A stretch of DNA of 64,000 nt, from assembly GCA_016712625.1 (NCBI GenBank), contig JADJQQ010000001.1:1612001-1676000 (forward strand), given 5' to 3'. This document shows, one piece after another, positions 43,744-52,019 of the stretch. A model generated the notes under the pieces. It made no database searches. It saw only the letters and a program-made list of their open reading frames with translations, and was not told the DNA's origin. This DNA is from Candidatus Competibacteraceae bacterium (GTDB lineage: Bacteria > Pseudomonadota > Gammaproteobacteria > Competibacterales > Competibacteraceae). The number at the start of each line of letters is the position of its first letter. Positions within the stretch are counted from its first letter, which is position 1. Made by a program: the position numbers and the translations under genes.

Positions 43744-44661
43744 TCAGTCGAACAAGCCAGCGACGGACAGATAGCGTTCACCGGTATCATAGCAGAAAGT
43801 CAATATTCGGCTGCCGTCGGGGATTTCCGGCAGTTTCTGCGCGATAGCGGCCAGCGATGCGCCGGAGGAAATACCGATAAAGATCCCTTCCTCTTTGACG
43901 CAGCGTATGGCGTATTTGAAAGCGTCTTCTTGGGTAACCTGGATGATTCCATCGAGAATCTTCAGATTCAGCACCGCCGGCACGAAGCCAGCGCCGATGC
44001 CTTGAATCGGATGCGGGCCGCGTTGGCCGCCGCTCAATACGGGCGAGGCGGTGGGCTCGACCGCAAACACTTTAAGGTTCGGGAATTTTTCCTTTAACAC
44101 TTCAGCGCAGCCAGTGATGTGACCGCCGGTGCCGACGCCGGTGATTAGAAAATCCAGTCCCTCCGGAAAATCCTTGATGATTTCCTGGGCCGTGGCGCGG
44201 CGGTGAATTTCTACATTGGCGGGATTTTCGAACTGCTGCGGTATCCAAGCATTGGGCGTGATTCCCGCCAATTCCTGCGCTTTCTCAATAGCGCCCGGCA
44301 TTCCTTTTTCCTTGGGCGTCAGCACCAGTTCCGCGCCCAAGGCGGCCAGATAGCGCCGCCGCTCGATCGACATCGATTCCGGCATGGTCAGGATCAAACG
44401 ATAGCCCTTGGCGGCGGCCACCAAAGCCAGCGCGATGCCGGTATTGCCAGAAGTCGGCTCGATGATGACGGTATCTGCCGTGAGAATGCCGCGCCGCTCG
44501 GCGTCTTCGACCATCGCCAGACCGATGCGGTCTTTGATGCTGCCGCCGGGATTGGTGCGCTCTTGCTTCATCCACACTTCGACGCCGCGATTGGAGAACA
44601 AGCGGTTAATGCGGACGTGCGGTGTATTGCCTATGGTTTCCAGGATATTGTTTGCCTTCAT
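43744..44661 (-). CDS. cysK: Cysteine synthase A (O-acetylserine sulfhydrylase)
   Basis: A PLP enzyme of 305 residues that makes cysteine from O-acetylserine and sulfide. The PLP lysine is K43 in TNPGGSIKDRIG; the substrate loop is PTSGNTGIALA and the phosphate-binding loop is GVGTGGHITG. The NPGGS before the lysine is a feature shared with CysM-type enzymes, but length and the C-terminal GIGAGFVPAVLNLKILDGI fit CysK. It is monocistronic in appearance, with 249 bases of upstream sequence shared with the divergent moxR gene. Confidence 0.94.
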   Translation of the reverse strand: MKANNILETIGNTPHVRINRLFSNRGVEVWMKQERTNPGGSIKDRIGLAMVEDAERRGILTADTVIIEPTSGNTGIALALVAAAKGYRLILTMPESMSIERRRYLAALGAELVLTPKEKGMPGAIEKAQELAGITPNAWIPQQFENPANVEIHRRATAQEIIKDFPEGLDFLITGVGTGGHITGCAEVLKEKFPNLKVFAVEPTASPVLSGGQRGPHPIQGIGAGFVPAVLNLKILDGIIQVTQEDAFKYAIRCVKEEGIFIGISSGASLAAIAQKLPEIPDGSRILTFCYDTGERYLSVAGLFD

Positions 44662-44910
44662 CGTCTTGCCTCCAATAAGCGGTTAACGGGGAAATCGAGG
44701 GTTTAGAACCCTTTTGGCGGTAACAGTATCAAAAAATTTTATGCGACAAGCATGATTATTTCGAAGATGAGAATAACTTTGGTTTATAAACCGAGGGAAG
44801 TGAAGTTAAAGCGCCAGGTGATGATCGCCGCTTGCGCTTCCGATGTGAGCTGTCCAACAATGGCGCTGTAACCCTCTCACCGCCACCGCGCCGCAGGAGA
44901 ACAGACCCTC

Positions 44911-45763
44911 ATGTCCGAATCACGTTTTCGCGGAACCGAACGCTACATCGTCACCGACGATCTGATGATGGCGGTCAACGCCGCCGTTACCTTGGGTCGC
45001 CCCTTGCTAGTGAAAGGCGAGCCGGGTACCGGTAAGACCCAACTGGCCGAAGAGGTGGCCAGCGCGCTACAGCGGCCCTTCCTGCAATGGCATATCAAAT
45101 CCACCACCAAAGCGCAGCAAGGCTTGTACGAGTACGACGCGGTGTCTCGCCTGCGCGATTCGCAATTGGGCGATGCGCGGGTGCATGACATTGGCAACTA
45201 CATTGTCAAAGGCAAGCTGTGGGAGGCGTTCACGATCGATGTGCAGCCGGTGTTGTTGATCGATGAAATCGACAAGGCCGACATCGAGTTTCCCAACGAT
45301 CTGCTGCACGAACTGGATCGGATGGAGTTTTTTTGTCTATGAAACCCGACAAGTGGTCAAGGCGCATCATCGCCCGATCATCATCATCACCAGCAACAAC
45401 GAGAAGGAATTGCCGGATGCTTTTCTGCGGCGCTGCTTTTTCCACTACATTCGCTTCCCCGATAAGGCAACGATGGAGCGAATTATCGCCGTCCATTACC
45501 CAAATCTAAAAAAACGCTTGTTGGCCGAGGCGTTGGAAGCCTTTTTTGAAATCCGCGACGTGCCGGGCTTGAAAAAAAGACCGTCTACCTCAGAGTTGTT
45601 GGATTGGATCAAGCTGCTGGTGGCGGAAGATATCCCGCCAGAAGCTTTGCGCGGTGACCAGCATAAATTGATTCCGCCGCTGTACGGCGCGTTGTTGAAG
45701 AACGAGCAGGACGTGCATCTCTTCGAACGCCTGCTGTTTATGTCGAGACGGAAAAAAGACTAG
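44911..45763 (+). pseudogene. MoxR family AAA+ ATPase, interrupted by a +1 frameshift
   Basis: A MoxR-type ATPase of about 283 residues once corrected. Walker A is GEPGTGKTQ (36-44) and Walker B is VLLIDEIDKAD (114-124). At residue 141 the frame breaks in a run of seven T (45328-45334), giving MEFFCL-stop; with six T the frame continues MEFFVYETRQVVKAHHRP and on to sensor 1 (IIITSNNEKELPDAFLRRC). So one T is extra, either an error in the sequence or a real mutation. MoxR proteins work with VWA-domain partners in assembly of metal enzymes or protein complexes; the partner lies 50 bases downstream. Confidence 0.9.
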
Positions 45764-45813
45764 TCCTATCTTCTCTGGTCCGGCAAGGGGTTGTCTGTGG
45801 CGAGGGCTGAGCA

Positions 45814-47001
45814 ATGATGACCGATTTTTTTCTCAAACTCCGCAAGGCGGCTATTCCAGTCACGCTGACCGAGTTCCTGACGTTGCTGGAGGCGCTGAGC
45901 CAGCGAGTGACCGCGCACAGCATCGAGGAATTTTATTATCTGGCGCGGGCGGCGCTGGTGAAGGACGAACGGCATTACGACCGGTTTGATCAGGTGTTCG
46001 GCAGTCATTTCCAAGGCTTGGAGACGCTGTTCGATCAATTGATCGGGGCCAAGGTGCCGCTGGAGTGGTTGCACAAGCTGGCGGAACTGACCTTAAGTGA
46101 TGAAGACAAGCAACTGATCGAATCGATGGGCGGTTGGGAAAAGTTAATGGAAACCTTCGCCAAGCGAATGGCGGAGCAGGAAGGTCGCCATCAGGGTGGC
46201 AATAAATGGATCGGCACCGCCGGGTCTTCCCCGTTCGGGGCCTATGGTTACAACCCAGAAGGCATCCGCATCGGTCAGAATGTCTCGCGCCACCGGCGGG
46301 CGGTCAAGGTGTGGGATCGCCGCGAGTTCCGCAATTTGGACGACAGCATCGAACTTGGCACGCGCAATATCAAAGTGGCGCTGCGCCGGTTGCGCCGTTT
46401 CGCCCGTGAGGGCGCGGCCGAAGAACTGGATTTGGATGACACGATCCGTTCCACCGCGCGCAATGCCGGCTATTTGGAATTGAAGATGGTGCCAGAGCGG
46501 CACAATGCGGTGAAAGTGCTGCTGTTTCTGGATGTGGGTGGCTCGATGGACGATCACATTCGCGCTTGCGAGGAACTGTTTTCAGCGGCGCGCAGCGAGT
46601 TCAAACATCTGGAATATTTCTATTTCCACAACATGGTTTACGAAGGCTTGTGGAAGGACAATCGCCGGCGTTATACCCAAAAGACCGAAACCTTGACGGT
46701 GTTGAATACCTTCGGCCACGATTACAAACTGATTTTGGTCGGCGACGCGACCATGAGTCCCTATGAAATCAGCTATCCGGGGGGTAGCGTCGAGCATTTC
46801 AACTCGGAAGCCGGCGATGTTTGGATGGGCCGCTTGCTGCGAGCCTGGCCCCATGCGATTTGGCTAAATCCGCAACACCAAAACCGGTGGAGCTACGTCC
46901 CGTCGATTCAGATGGTGCGGGAATTGATGGCTGATCGGATGTATCCGCTGACGCTGGAAGGGCTGGAGCAGGGGATTCGAGCGTTGCAACGGGCGCGGTA
47001 A
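45814..47001 (+). CDS. VWA domain protein, CoxE-like partner of MoxR
   Basis: A 395-residue protein whose C-terminal half is a von Willebrand factor A-like domain. The metal-site motif is D240-V-G-G-S244 in LFLDVGGSMDDH, the CoxE-type variant of DxSxS, with a later LVGDATMSPYE. The N-terminal half is helical and contains a charged central part (KLAELTLSDEDKQLIESM). CoxE/MoxR pairs act as AAA+/VWA machines; their client here is unknown. GAGGG (45802-45806) is the SD. Confidence 0.87.
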   Translation: MMTDFFLKLRKAAIPVTLTEFLTLLEALSQRVTAHSIEEFYYLARAALVKDERHYDRFDQVFGSHFQGLETLFDQLIGAKVPLEWLHKLAELTLSDEDKQLIESMGGWEKLMETFAKRMAEQEGRHQGGNKWIGTAGSSPFGAYGYNPEGIRIGQNVSRHRRAVKVWDRREFRNLDDSIELGTRNIKVALRRLRRFAREGAAEELDLDDTIRSTARNAGYLELKMVPERHNAVKVLLFLDVGGSMDDHIRACEELFSAARSEFKHLEYFYFHNMVYEGLWKDNRRRYTQKTETLTVLNTFGHDYKLILVGDATMSPYEISYPGGSVEHFNSEAGDVWMGRLLRAWPHAIWLNPQHQNRWSYVPSIQMVRELMADRMYPLTLEGLEQGIRALQRAR

Positions 47002-47027
47002 ACAGCGTTCCCGCGTTCGGATAATCG

Positions 47028-47882
47028 CTAAAAATCGACGAGCAAGCGCAACCGTTCCAATAAACCCCTCAAGGCTGGGCCGCAGGGCAAGTCAACTTTT
47101 AAAGCCAGTTCCGCATCGGCGCGGGTGTGGCCCAGATTAATGGCGGCGATGGGCTGACCGCTGGCGGCGGCCTGCTTGCAGAAACGGTAGCCGGACCATA
47201 CCGTCAGGGACGATCCGATCACCAGCAGGGCGTCTGCTTGAGACAAACGCTGGCAGGCCCGTTCCACGCGCGGTTTGGGTACGGATTCCCCAAAAAAGAC
47301 CACGGCCGGCTTCAAAATGCCGCCACACCGCGGGCAGTCCGGTATCTGGAAACGGCTGAACTCGGCGGCCTCCAGGTCGGCGTCGCCGTCTGGCGCTACC
47401 GTCGCCGCCAGCGTGGCGAAAGTGGGGTTGTTCGCGGCTAGGATGTGCTGAAATGCCTCGCGCGGTACGTCGTGGGGGCAATTCAGGCAAACCACCGTGC
47501 CAAGCCGGCCGTGCAGATCGATTACCCGTCGGCTGCCCGCTTGCTGGTGCAGGCTGTCGACGTTTTGCGTGACCATCTGGTGGATAAATTCCGCCGACTC
47601 AAGTCGGGCCAGCGCGAGATGAGCGAGATTGGGTCGAGCGCTAGCAAACGTTGGCCAGCCCAGTAGACTGCGCGCCCAATAGCGCCGCCGGGTTAATTCG
47701 CTGCCGACGAACTCGTGATAGCGCACCGGTTGTGGGCGTTTCCATGCCCCGTTGGCGTCTCGATAGTCAGGGATACCGGAATCAGTGCTGCAACCTGCCC
47801 CCGTCAGCACGAACAAGCGCGGGTGTCGTCTGACGAAATCCGCCAATGTATCCAGCAGGCGAGAAGGAGATAGTAGTGGCAT
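47028..47882 (-). CDS. Sir2 family NAD-dependent protein deacylase, class II (SIRT4-like)
   Basis: About 284 residues. NAD-binding FVLTGAGCSTDSGIPDYRD, TQNVDSLHQQAGS, the catalytic His in IDLHGRLG, and two zinc pairs, C-x2-C (CLNC) and C-x2-C (CPRC), about 47 residues apart. The GIPDYRD form and zinc spacing fit class II (SIRT4-like) bacterial sirtuins and not the short CobB. Targets are unknown; class II enzymes remove various acyl or lipoyl groups. The start could also be a GTG at 47903; neither start has a clear SD. Confidence 0.9.
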   Translation of the reverse strand: MPLLSPSRLLDTLADFVRRHPRLFVLTGAGCSTDSGIPDYRDANGAWKRPQPVRYHEFVGSELTRRRYWARSLLGWPTFASARPNLAHLALARLESAEFIHQMVTQNVDSLHQQAGSRRVIDLHGRLGTVVCLNCPHDVPREAFQHILAANNPTFATLAATVAPDGDADLEAAEFSRFQIPDCPRCGGILKPAVVFFGESVPKPRVERACQRLSQADALLVIGSSLTVWSGYRFCKQAAASGQPIAAINLGHTRADAELALKVDLPCGPALRGLLERLRLLVDF

Positions 47883-47933
47883 GGCCGATGCGCGTGCTTT
47901 CACCGGTCTAGTTCGGTAAGCCAGACCAGGCGG

Positions 47934-48401
47934 CTACCACAGGAGCACGACGGCATGCGCCGCAATCCCTTCCCCGCGGCCGATAGCACCCAAGCGTTCG
48001 GTGGTCGTGGCCTTGATATTGACCTGGTGCGGAGAAACGTCCAGGTCGGTTGCAATGTAGGATCGCATCAGCGGGATATGGGGCGCCATGCGGGGCGCTT
48101 GCGCGATAATGGTGACATCCAAGTTACCGACCGCAAGCTGTTGTTCTTTTAGGAGCGCATTGACCCGCCGCAACAGAATGCGGCTGTCGATCCCCTTGAA
48201 TTCCGCGCTGCTGTCAGGAAAATGCTGGCCGATATCGCCCAATCCCGCCGCGCCCAACAGGGCATCGCACAAGGCATGGATTAGCACATCACCATCCGAA
48301 TGCGCGATCAGTCCGTGTGAGTGCGGAATGCGGACTCCACCCAGGACGATGGCGTCGCCCGCGCCAAAAGGGTGTACGTCGAAACCGTGGCCGATGCGCA
48401 T
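47934..48401 (-). CDS. ispF: 2-C-methyl-D-erythritol 2,4-cyclodiphosphate synthase
   Basis: Cyclises CDP-methylerythritol 2-phosphate in the MEP isoprenoid pathway. 155 residues; the zinc ligands D8 and H10 are in MRIGHGFDVHPF, with HSDGDVLIHALCDALLGA and IKATTTERLGAIGRGEGIAA. It follows ispD in the same direction with 74 bases between, as in many gammaproteobacteria. Confidence 0.97.
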   Translation of the reverse strand: MRIGHGFDVHPFGAGDAIVLGGVRIPHSHGLIAHSDGDVLIHALCDALLGAAGLGDIGQHFPDSSAEFKGIDSRILLRRVNALLKEQQLAVGNLDVTIIAQAPRMAPHIPLMRSYIATDLDVSPHQVNIKATTTERLGAIGRGEGIAAHAVVLLW

Positions 48402-48475
48402 GGCAATGATCCAATTAGCAATTTAACATCCCCATTTTCGGTGCCGCGGAACACAGGGGATTGCCATGAGAGGAA

Positions 48476-49189
48476 TTAGGAAGATGAAAGTTCGCGGCTG
48501 AGAAAAAATTCTGCCAAGGCTAAATCTTCCGGTCGGGTAATTTTAAGATTGTCAGCGCGGCCTTCGACCAATCGGGGTGCAAAACCGGCCGTTTCCATTG
48601 CCGCTGCTTCGTCGGTGACCAGTAAGCCGCGTGTCAGCGCAACTTGCATGGCCTCTGTCAACAAGCCCAGCCGAAACATCTGCGGAGTGAGCGCATGCCA
48701 AAGTTGCGAGCGGTCTACTGTCGTCGCGATCCGTCCCGTGGGGCCGGCTTGTTTGAGGGTATCTCGAACCGGAACGGCCAACAGTCCGCCAATCGGGTCG
48801 TCGGCCAGTTCGCTGAGGAGCCGGTCGAGATCGCTCGCCGTCAAGCAGGGCCGGGCGGCGTCATGAACCAGCACCCAATCGCTCAATGCCGCTCGTTCAC
48901 ACAAGGCGCTCAATGCATTCGATACTGAATGGCAGCGCTCGGCTCCGCCGGTCACACAGAGCAATGGCTTGGTCGTTTCGCAAGCTGCTCTGACGGCTGG
49001 CCACCGGTGATCGCTGGAGTCTACGGCGACCACCACGCCGTCGATGCCGGGGTGTCCCAACAAGGTGGCCAAGGTATGCGCGATGACTGGCTGATCTAAT
49101 AACGGCAAATACTGTTTCGGTATCGCTGAACCCATGCGCTTGCCGGCGCCGGCGGCGGGAACCACGGCCCAGTGACGTGCGCTGTTCAT
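48476..49189 (-). CDS. ispD: 2-C-methyl-D-erythritol 4-phosphate cytidylyltransferase
   Basis: Transfers CMP to methylerythritol phosphate in the MEP pathway. 237 residues with the nucleotidyltransferase loop VVPAAGAGKRMGSAIPKQYL near the N-terminus, VLVHDAARPCL in the centre, and TDEAAAMETAGFAPRLVEG near the C-terminus. Lies between ftsB and ispF. Confidence 0.97.
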   Translation of the reverse strand: MNSARHWAVVPAAGAGKRMGSAIPKQYLPLLDQPVIAHTLATLLGHPGIDGVVVAVDSSDHRWPAVRAACETTKPLLCVTGGAERCHSVSNALSALCERAALSDWVLVHDAARPCLTASDLDRLLSELADDPIGGLLAVPVRDTLKQAGPTGRIATTVDRSQLWHALTPQMFRLGLLTEAMQVALTRGLLVTDEAAAMETAGFAPRLVEGRADNLKITRPEDLALAEFFLSRELSSS

Positions 49190-49214
49190 GAGTGAGGTAA
49201 GGCGGACTAATGGT

Positions 49215-49673
49215 TTATTCGTTGGACGGCGATGAACTGGCGGTGCGGGGTGGGTCGGCGGGTATTGCGCTGACCGGAGCAGTGGATTTGAGCGTAGGCG
49301 CTGAGCGAGCGGCGGCGGATGGAATCAGGGTCTGCGTTAGGTTGGACGGGCTCGATTTGCGGGGCGGCGATGGTGTGGCGGGCTGAGTGGATTTTGATTT
49401 GGGGTGCTCCAGCAAGCGATAGAACGTTTCATCTTGACGAATCATGCCCATTTCAGACCGTGCCCGCTCCTCGATGGCGACTAGGCCAGTTTTTAAATCC
49501 TTGATATCTGCTTCCAGCGCGCGGTTACCTTCGTTTATGGCCGCGTTTTCGTCGGTTTGCGCCTGAATGGAGATACGCAGGGCATAGGTTTGCCGCACGC
49601 CGTCTTCGTCAAGCCATAACAAGTATTGCGACATCACCAACGCAGCGATCAAAGCCGCTATCAGAATCTGCAT
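49215..49673 (-). CDS. ftsB: Cell division protein FtsB with a long Pro/Ser-rich tail
   Basis: FtsB forms the FtsQLB complex that controls septal peptidoglycan synthesis. The first about 90 residues are standard: one membrane helix (ILIAALIAALVMSQYLLWL), then a periplasmic coiled coil (QAQTDENAAINEGNRALEAD) and MGMIRQDETFYRLLE. The protein is 152 residues against about 100 in E. coli; the extra 60 residues are a low-complexity Pro/Ser/Ala/Thr tail (TPSPPRKSSPSN and onward). The position between eno and ispD supports the call. Confidence 0.93.
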   Translation of the reverse strand: MQILIAALIAALVMSQYLLWLDEDGVRQTYALRISIQAQTDENAAINEGNRALEADIKDLKTGLVAIEERARSEMGMIRQDETFYRLLEHPKSKSTQPATPSPPRKSSPSNLTQTLIPSAAARSAPTLKSTAPVSAIPADPPRTASSSPSNE

Positions 49674-49786
49674 GATTTCGTTGGTCTGCTAAATGAGTGG
49701 ATGAAAAAGGGGGCGACAACGACAGCTTAGCGCCTCCAGGCCCCTCGCTCAACTTGCAAAATGAGGGACCGGAGGCACAGTTCAGG

Positions 49787-49829
49787 CCGGTTTCAGTTTG
49801 CCGCTACCGTAAGACGGCAAGCAAACCGG
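49787..49829. terminator. Long imperfect hairpin between eno and ftsB
   Basis: CCGGTTT (49787-49793) pairs with AAACCGG (49823-49829), and inside it TTGCCG pairs with CGGCAA (49815-49820), separated by small internal bulges. It begins 17 bases after the eno stop in the direction of transcription. There is no U tract; it may be a processing or partial-termination signal between eno and ftsB. Confidence 0.4.
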
Positions 49830-49845
49830 ATACCGTCAGCTGCGA

Positions 49846-51135
49846 TCAGCTCGGAAAAACGTTAAACGCCTTCTGACCGGGATAAACGGCGGCGGAACCC
49901 AGTTCGCCTTCGATCACCAGCAGCCGGTTGTACTTGGCGATGCGGTCGGAGCGGCTGAGCGAACCGGTCTTGATTTGGCTGGCGGCGGTGGCCACGGCCA
50001 AATCGGCGATAGTGGTGTCCTCGGTTTCGCCGGAACGGTGCGAGGAGATCGAGGTGTAGCCGGCATCGGCGGCCATCTTGATCGCGGCCAGGGTCTCGGT
50101 CAGGGTGCCGATCTGATTGACCTTGATCAGGATCGAGTTGGCGATGCCCTGGTCGATACCGCGCTTGAGAATCGAGGTGTTGGTGACGAACAGATCGTCG
50201 CCGACCAGCTGGATTTTCTTGCCCAGCACCTGGGTCAGATAGGCCCAGCCGTCCCAGTCGCTCTCGTCCAGGCCGTCTTCGATGGAGACGATGGGATAGC
50301 GGCTGACCCAGTCGGCCAACTTGTCGGCCATTTCGTTGGAAGTGAAAGACTTCCCTTCGGCTTCCAGGGTGTACTTGCCATTTTTGTAGAATTCGGAACT
50401 GGCGCAATCCAGCGCGATGTAGATATCCTTACCGGCTTGGTAGCCCGCCTTGGCGATGGCTTCCATCACTACTTCCAACGCCGCTTCATTGGAGGACAGA
50501 TTCGGCGCGAAACCACCTTCGTCACCCACGGCGGTGTTCATGCCTTGCTTCTTCAGCACGGCTTTCAGGGCGTGAAAGACTTCCGCGCCCCAGCGCAGCG
50601 CTTCATGAAAGCTGGGCGCGCCGACCGGCATGATCATGAATTCCTGCATATCGACGCTGTTATCCGCGTGCGCGCCGCCGTTGAGGATGTTCATCATCGG
50701 CACCGGCAGATGATACGGACCGGTGGGATTTAGGTACTTGTACAGCGGGACTTTCTTCTCGGCGGCGGCGGCGTGCGCGGCGGCCATTGACACGCCCAGC
50801 AACGCGTTCGCGCCCAGGCGGCTTTTGGTCGGGGTGCCGTCCAGGTCGATCATTTTCTGGTCGATGGCGGCCTGATTGTCGACCGCTTCCATGCCCACCA
50901 CCGCCTTCTTCAACTCGCCGTTGACGTTGCCGACTGCTTTCAAAACGCCTTTACCCAGATAGCGGCCCTTGTCGCCGTCGCGCAGTTCCAGCGCCTCACG
51001 GCTACCGGTGGACGCGCCGGACGGCACGCCGGCGGTACCCTTGGCGCCGGATTCCAGAATCACATCGACGCCGACGGTCGGGTTACCCCGCGAATCCATG
51101 ATTTCACGGCCAATAATTTCTTTGATTTTTGACAT
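49846..51135 (-). CDS. eno: Enolase
   Basis: Interconverts 2-phosphoglycerate and phosphoenolpyruvate in glycolysis and is part of the RNA degradosome in many gammaproteobacteria. 429 residues; signatures GNPTVGVDV, GDEGGFAP, VGDDLFVTN, ILIKVNQIGTLTET and SSHRSGETEDTTIADLAV. It follows kdsA after 44 bases. Confidence 0.98.
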   Translation of the reverse strand: MSKIKEIIGREIMDSRGNPTVGVDVILESGAKGTAGVPSGASTGSREALELRDGDKGRYLGKGVLKAVGNVNGELKKAVVGMEAVDNQAAIDQKMIDLDGTPTKSRLGANALLGVSMAAAHAAAAEKKVPLYKYLNPTGPYHLPVPMMNILNGGAHADNSVDMQEFMIMPVGAPSFHEALRWGAEVFHALKAVLKKQGMNTAVGDEGGFAPNLSSNEAALEVVMEAIAKAGYQAGKDIYIALDCASSEFYKNGKYTLEAEGKSFTSNEMADKLADWVSRYPIVSIEDGLDESDWDGWAYLTQVLGKKIQLVGDDLFVTNTSILKRGIDQGIANSILIKVNQIGTLTETLAAIKMAADAGYTSISSHRSGETEDTTIADLAVATAASQIKTGSLSRSDRIAKYNRLLVIEGELGSAAVYPGQKAFNVFPS

Positions 51136-51179
51136 TCTTACAACTCCTCTGGGTGTTGTGCTCGTGGGAAATAAAACAC

Positions 51180-52019
51180 TTATTCTAATCCGGTTTCCAA
51201 AAAACCGCGCGATTTGATCGTCTCATCCAGCGCCTTGAGCGTGGCCAATAAAGGTTCCAGCCGAGCCAGCGGCCAGGCGTTGGGGCCATCGCTGAGCGCT
51301 TGCTCAGGGTCAGGATGGGTTTCCATGAACAGTCCGGCGATACCCGCCGCAACCGCTGCCCGCGCCAGCACCGGCACAAATTCCCGCTGGCCGCCGGAGA
51401 CATTCCCCTGGCCGCCCGGTAATTGCACGGAATGAGTCGCGTCGAACACCACCGGACAGCCGGTGGCGCGCATCACCATCAAAGCGCGCATGTCGGATAC
51501 CAAGTTATTGTAGCCAAAAGACGCGCCGCGCTCGCAGACCATGATTTGATCGTTACCCGCGGCGCGGGCCTTGGCGACCACGTTATCCATGTCCCGCGGG
51601 GCCAGGAACTGGCCTTTCTTGATATTGACCGGCCGGCCTTGACCGGCAACATTTTGGATGAAATCCGTTTGGCGGCAGAGGAAGGCGGGGGTTTGCAACA
51701 CATCGACCACCGCGGCGACTTCCGCCAGCGGCGTGTATTCGTGCACATCGGTCAGTACCGGCACCCCAATCTGGCGCTTGACCGTGTCCAGAACTTTCAA
51801 ACCAGCTTCCAAGCCAGGGCCGCGAAAGCTCTGACCCGAAGAGCGGTTGGCCTTATCGAAGGAGGATTTATAAATGAATGGAATAGCCAGTCGTCCGGTG
51901 ATTTCTTTCAGCTGGCCGGCGGTATCCAGCGCCAGTTGCTCGGATTCAATCACGCAAGGGCCGGCGATCAGAAACAAGGGCCGGTCCAGCCCGACCTCGA
52001 AGCCGCAGAGTTTCATCAT
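51180..52019 (-). CDS. kdsA: 3-deoxy-D-manno-octulosonate 8-phosphate (Kdo8P) synthase
   Basis: Condenses PEP and arabinose 5-phosphate to Kdo8P for the lipopolysaccharide core, which confirms a Gram-negative host. 279 residues; LFLIAGPCVIES, YKSSFDKANRSS, QTDFIQNVAGQGRPVNIKKGQ and FDATHSVQLPGG are all present. The ATG at 52019 overlaps the pyrG stop (ATGA), so translation is coupled. The frame remains open upstream inside pyrG, but that part is not KdsA sequence. Confidence 0.97.
   Translation of the reverse strand: MMKLCGFEVGLDRPLFLIAGPCVIESEQLALDTAGQLKEITGRLAIPFIYKSSFDKANRSSGQSFRGPGLEAGLKVLDTVKRQIGVPVLTDVHEYTPLAEVAAVVDVLQTPAFLCRQTDFIQNVAGQGRPVNIKKGQFLAPRDMDNVVAKARAAGNDQIMVCERGASFGYNNLVSDMRALMVMRATGCPVVFDATHSVQLPGGQGNVSGGQREFVPVLARAAVAAGIAGLFMETHPDPEQALSDGPNAWPLARLEPLLATLKALDETIKSRGFLETGLE

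Noticed and set aside
49975..50733. A 252-codon open frame antisense to eno
   Set aside because: It mirrors the codon pattern of enolase and has no family resemblance or SD of its own.
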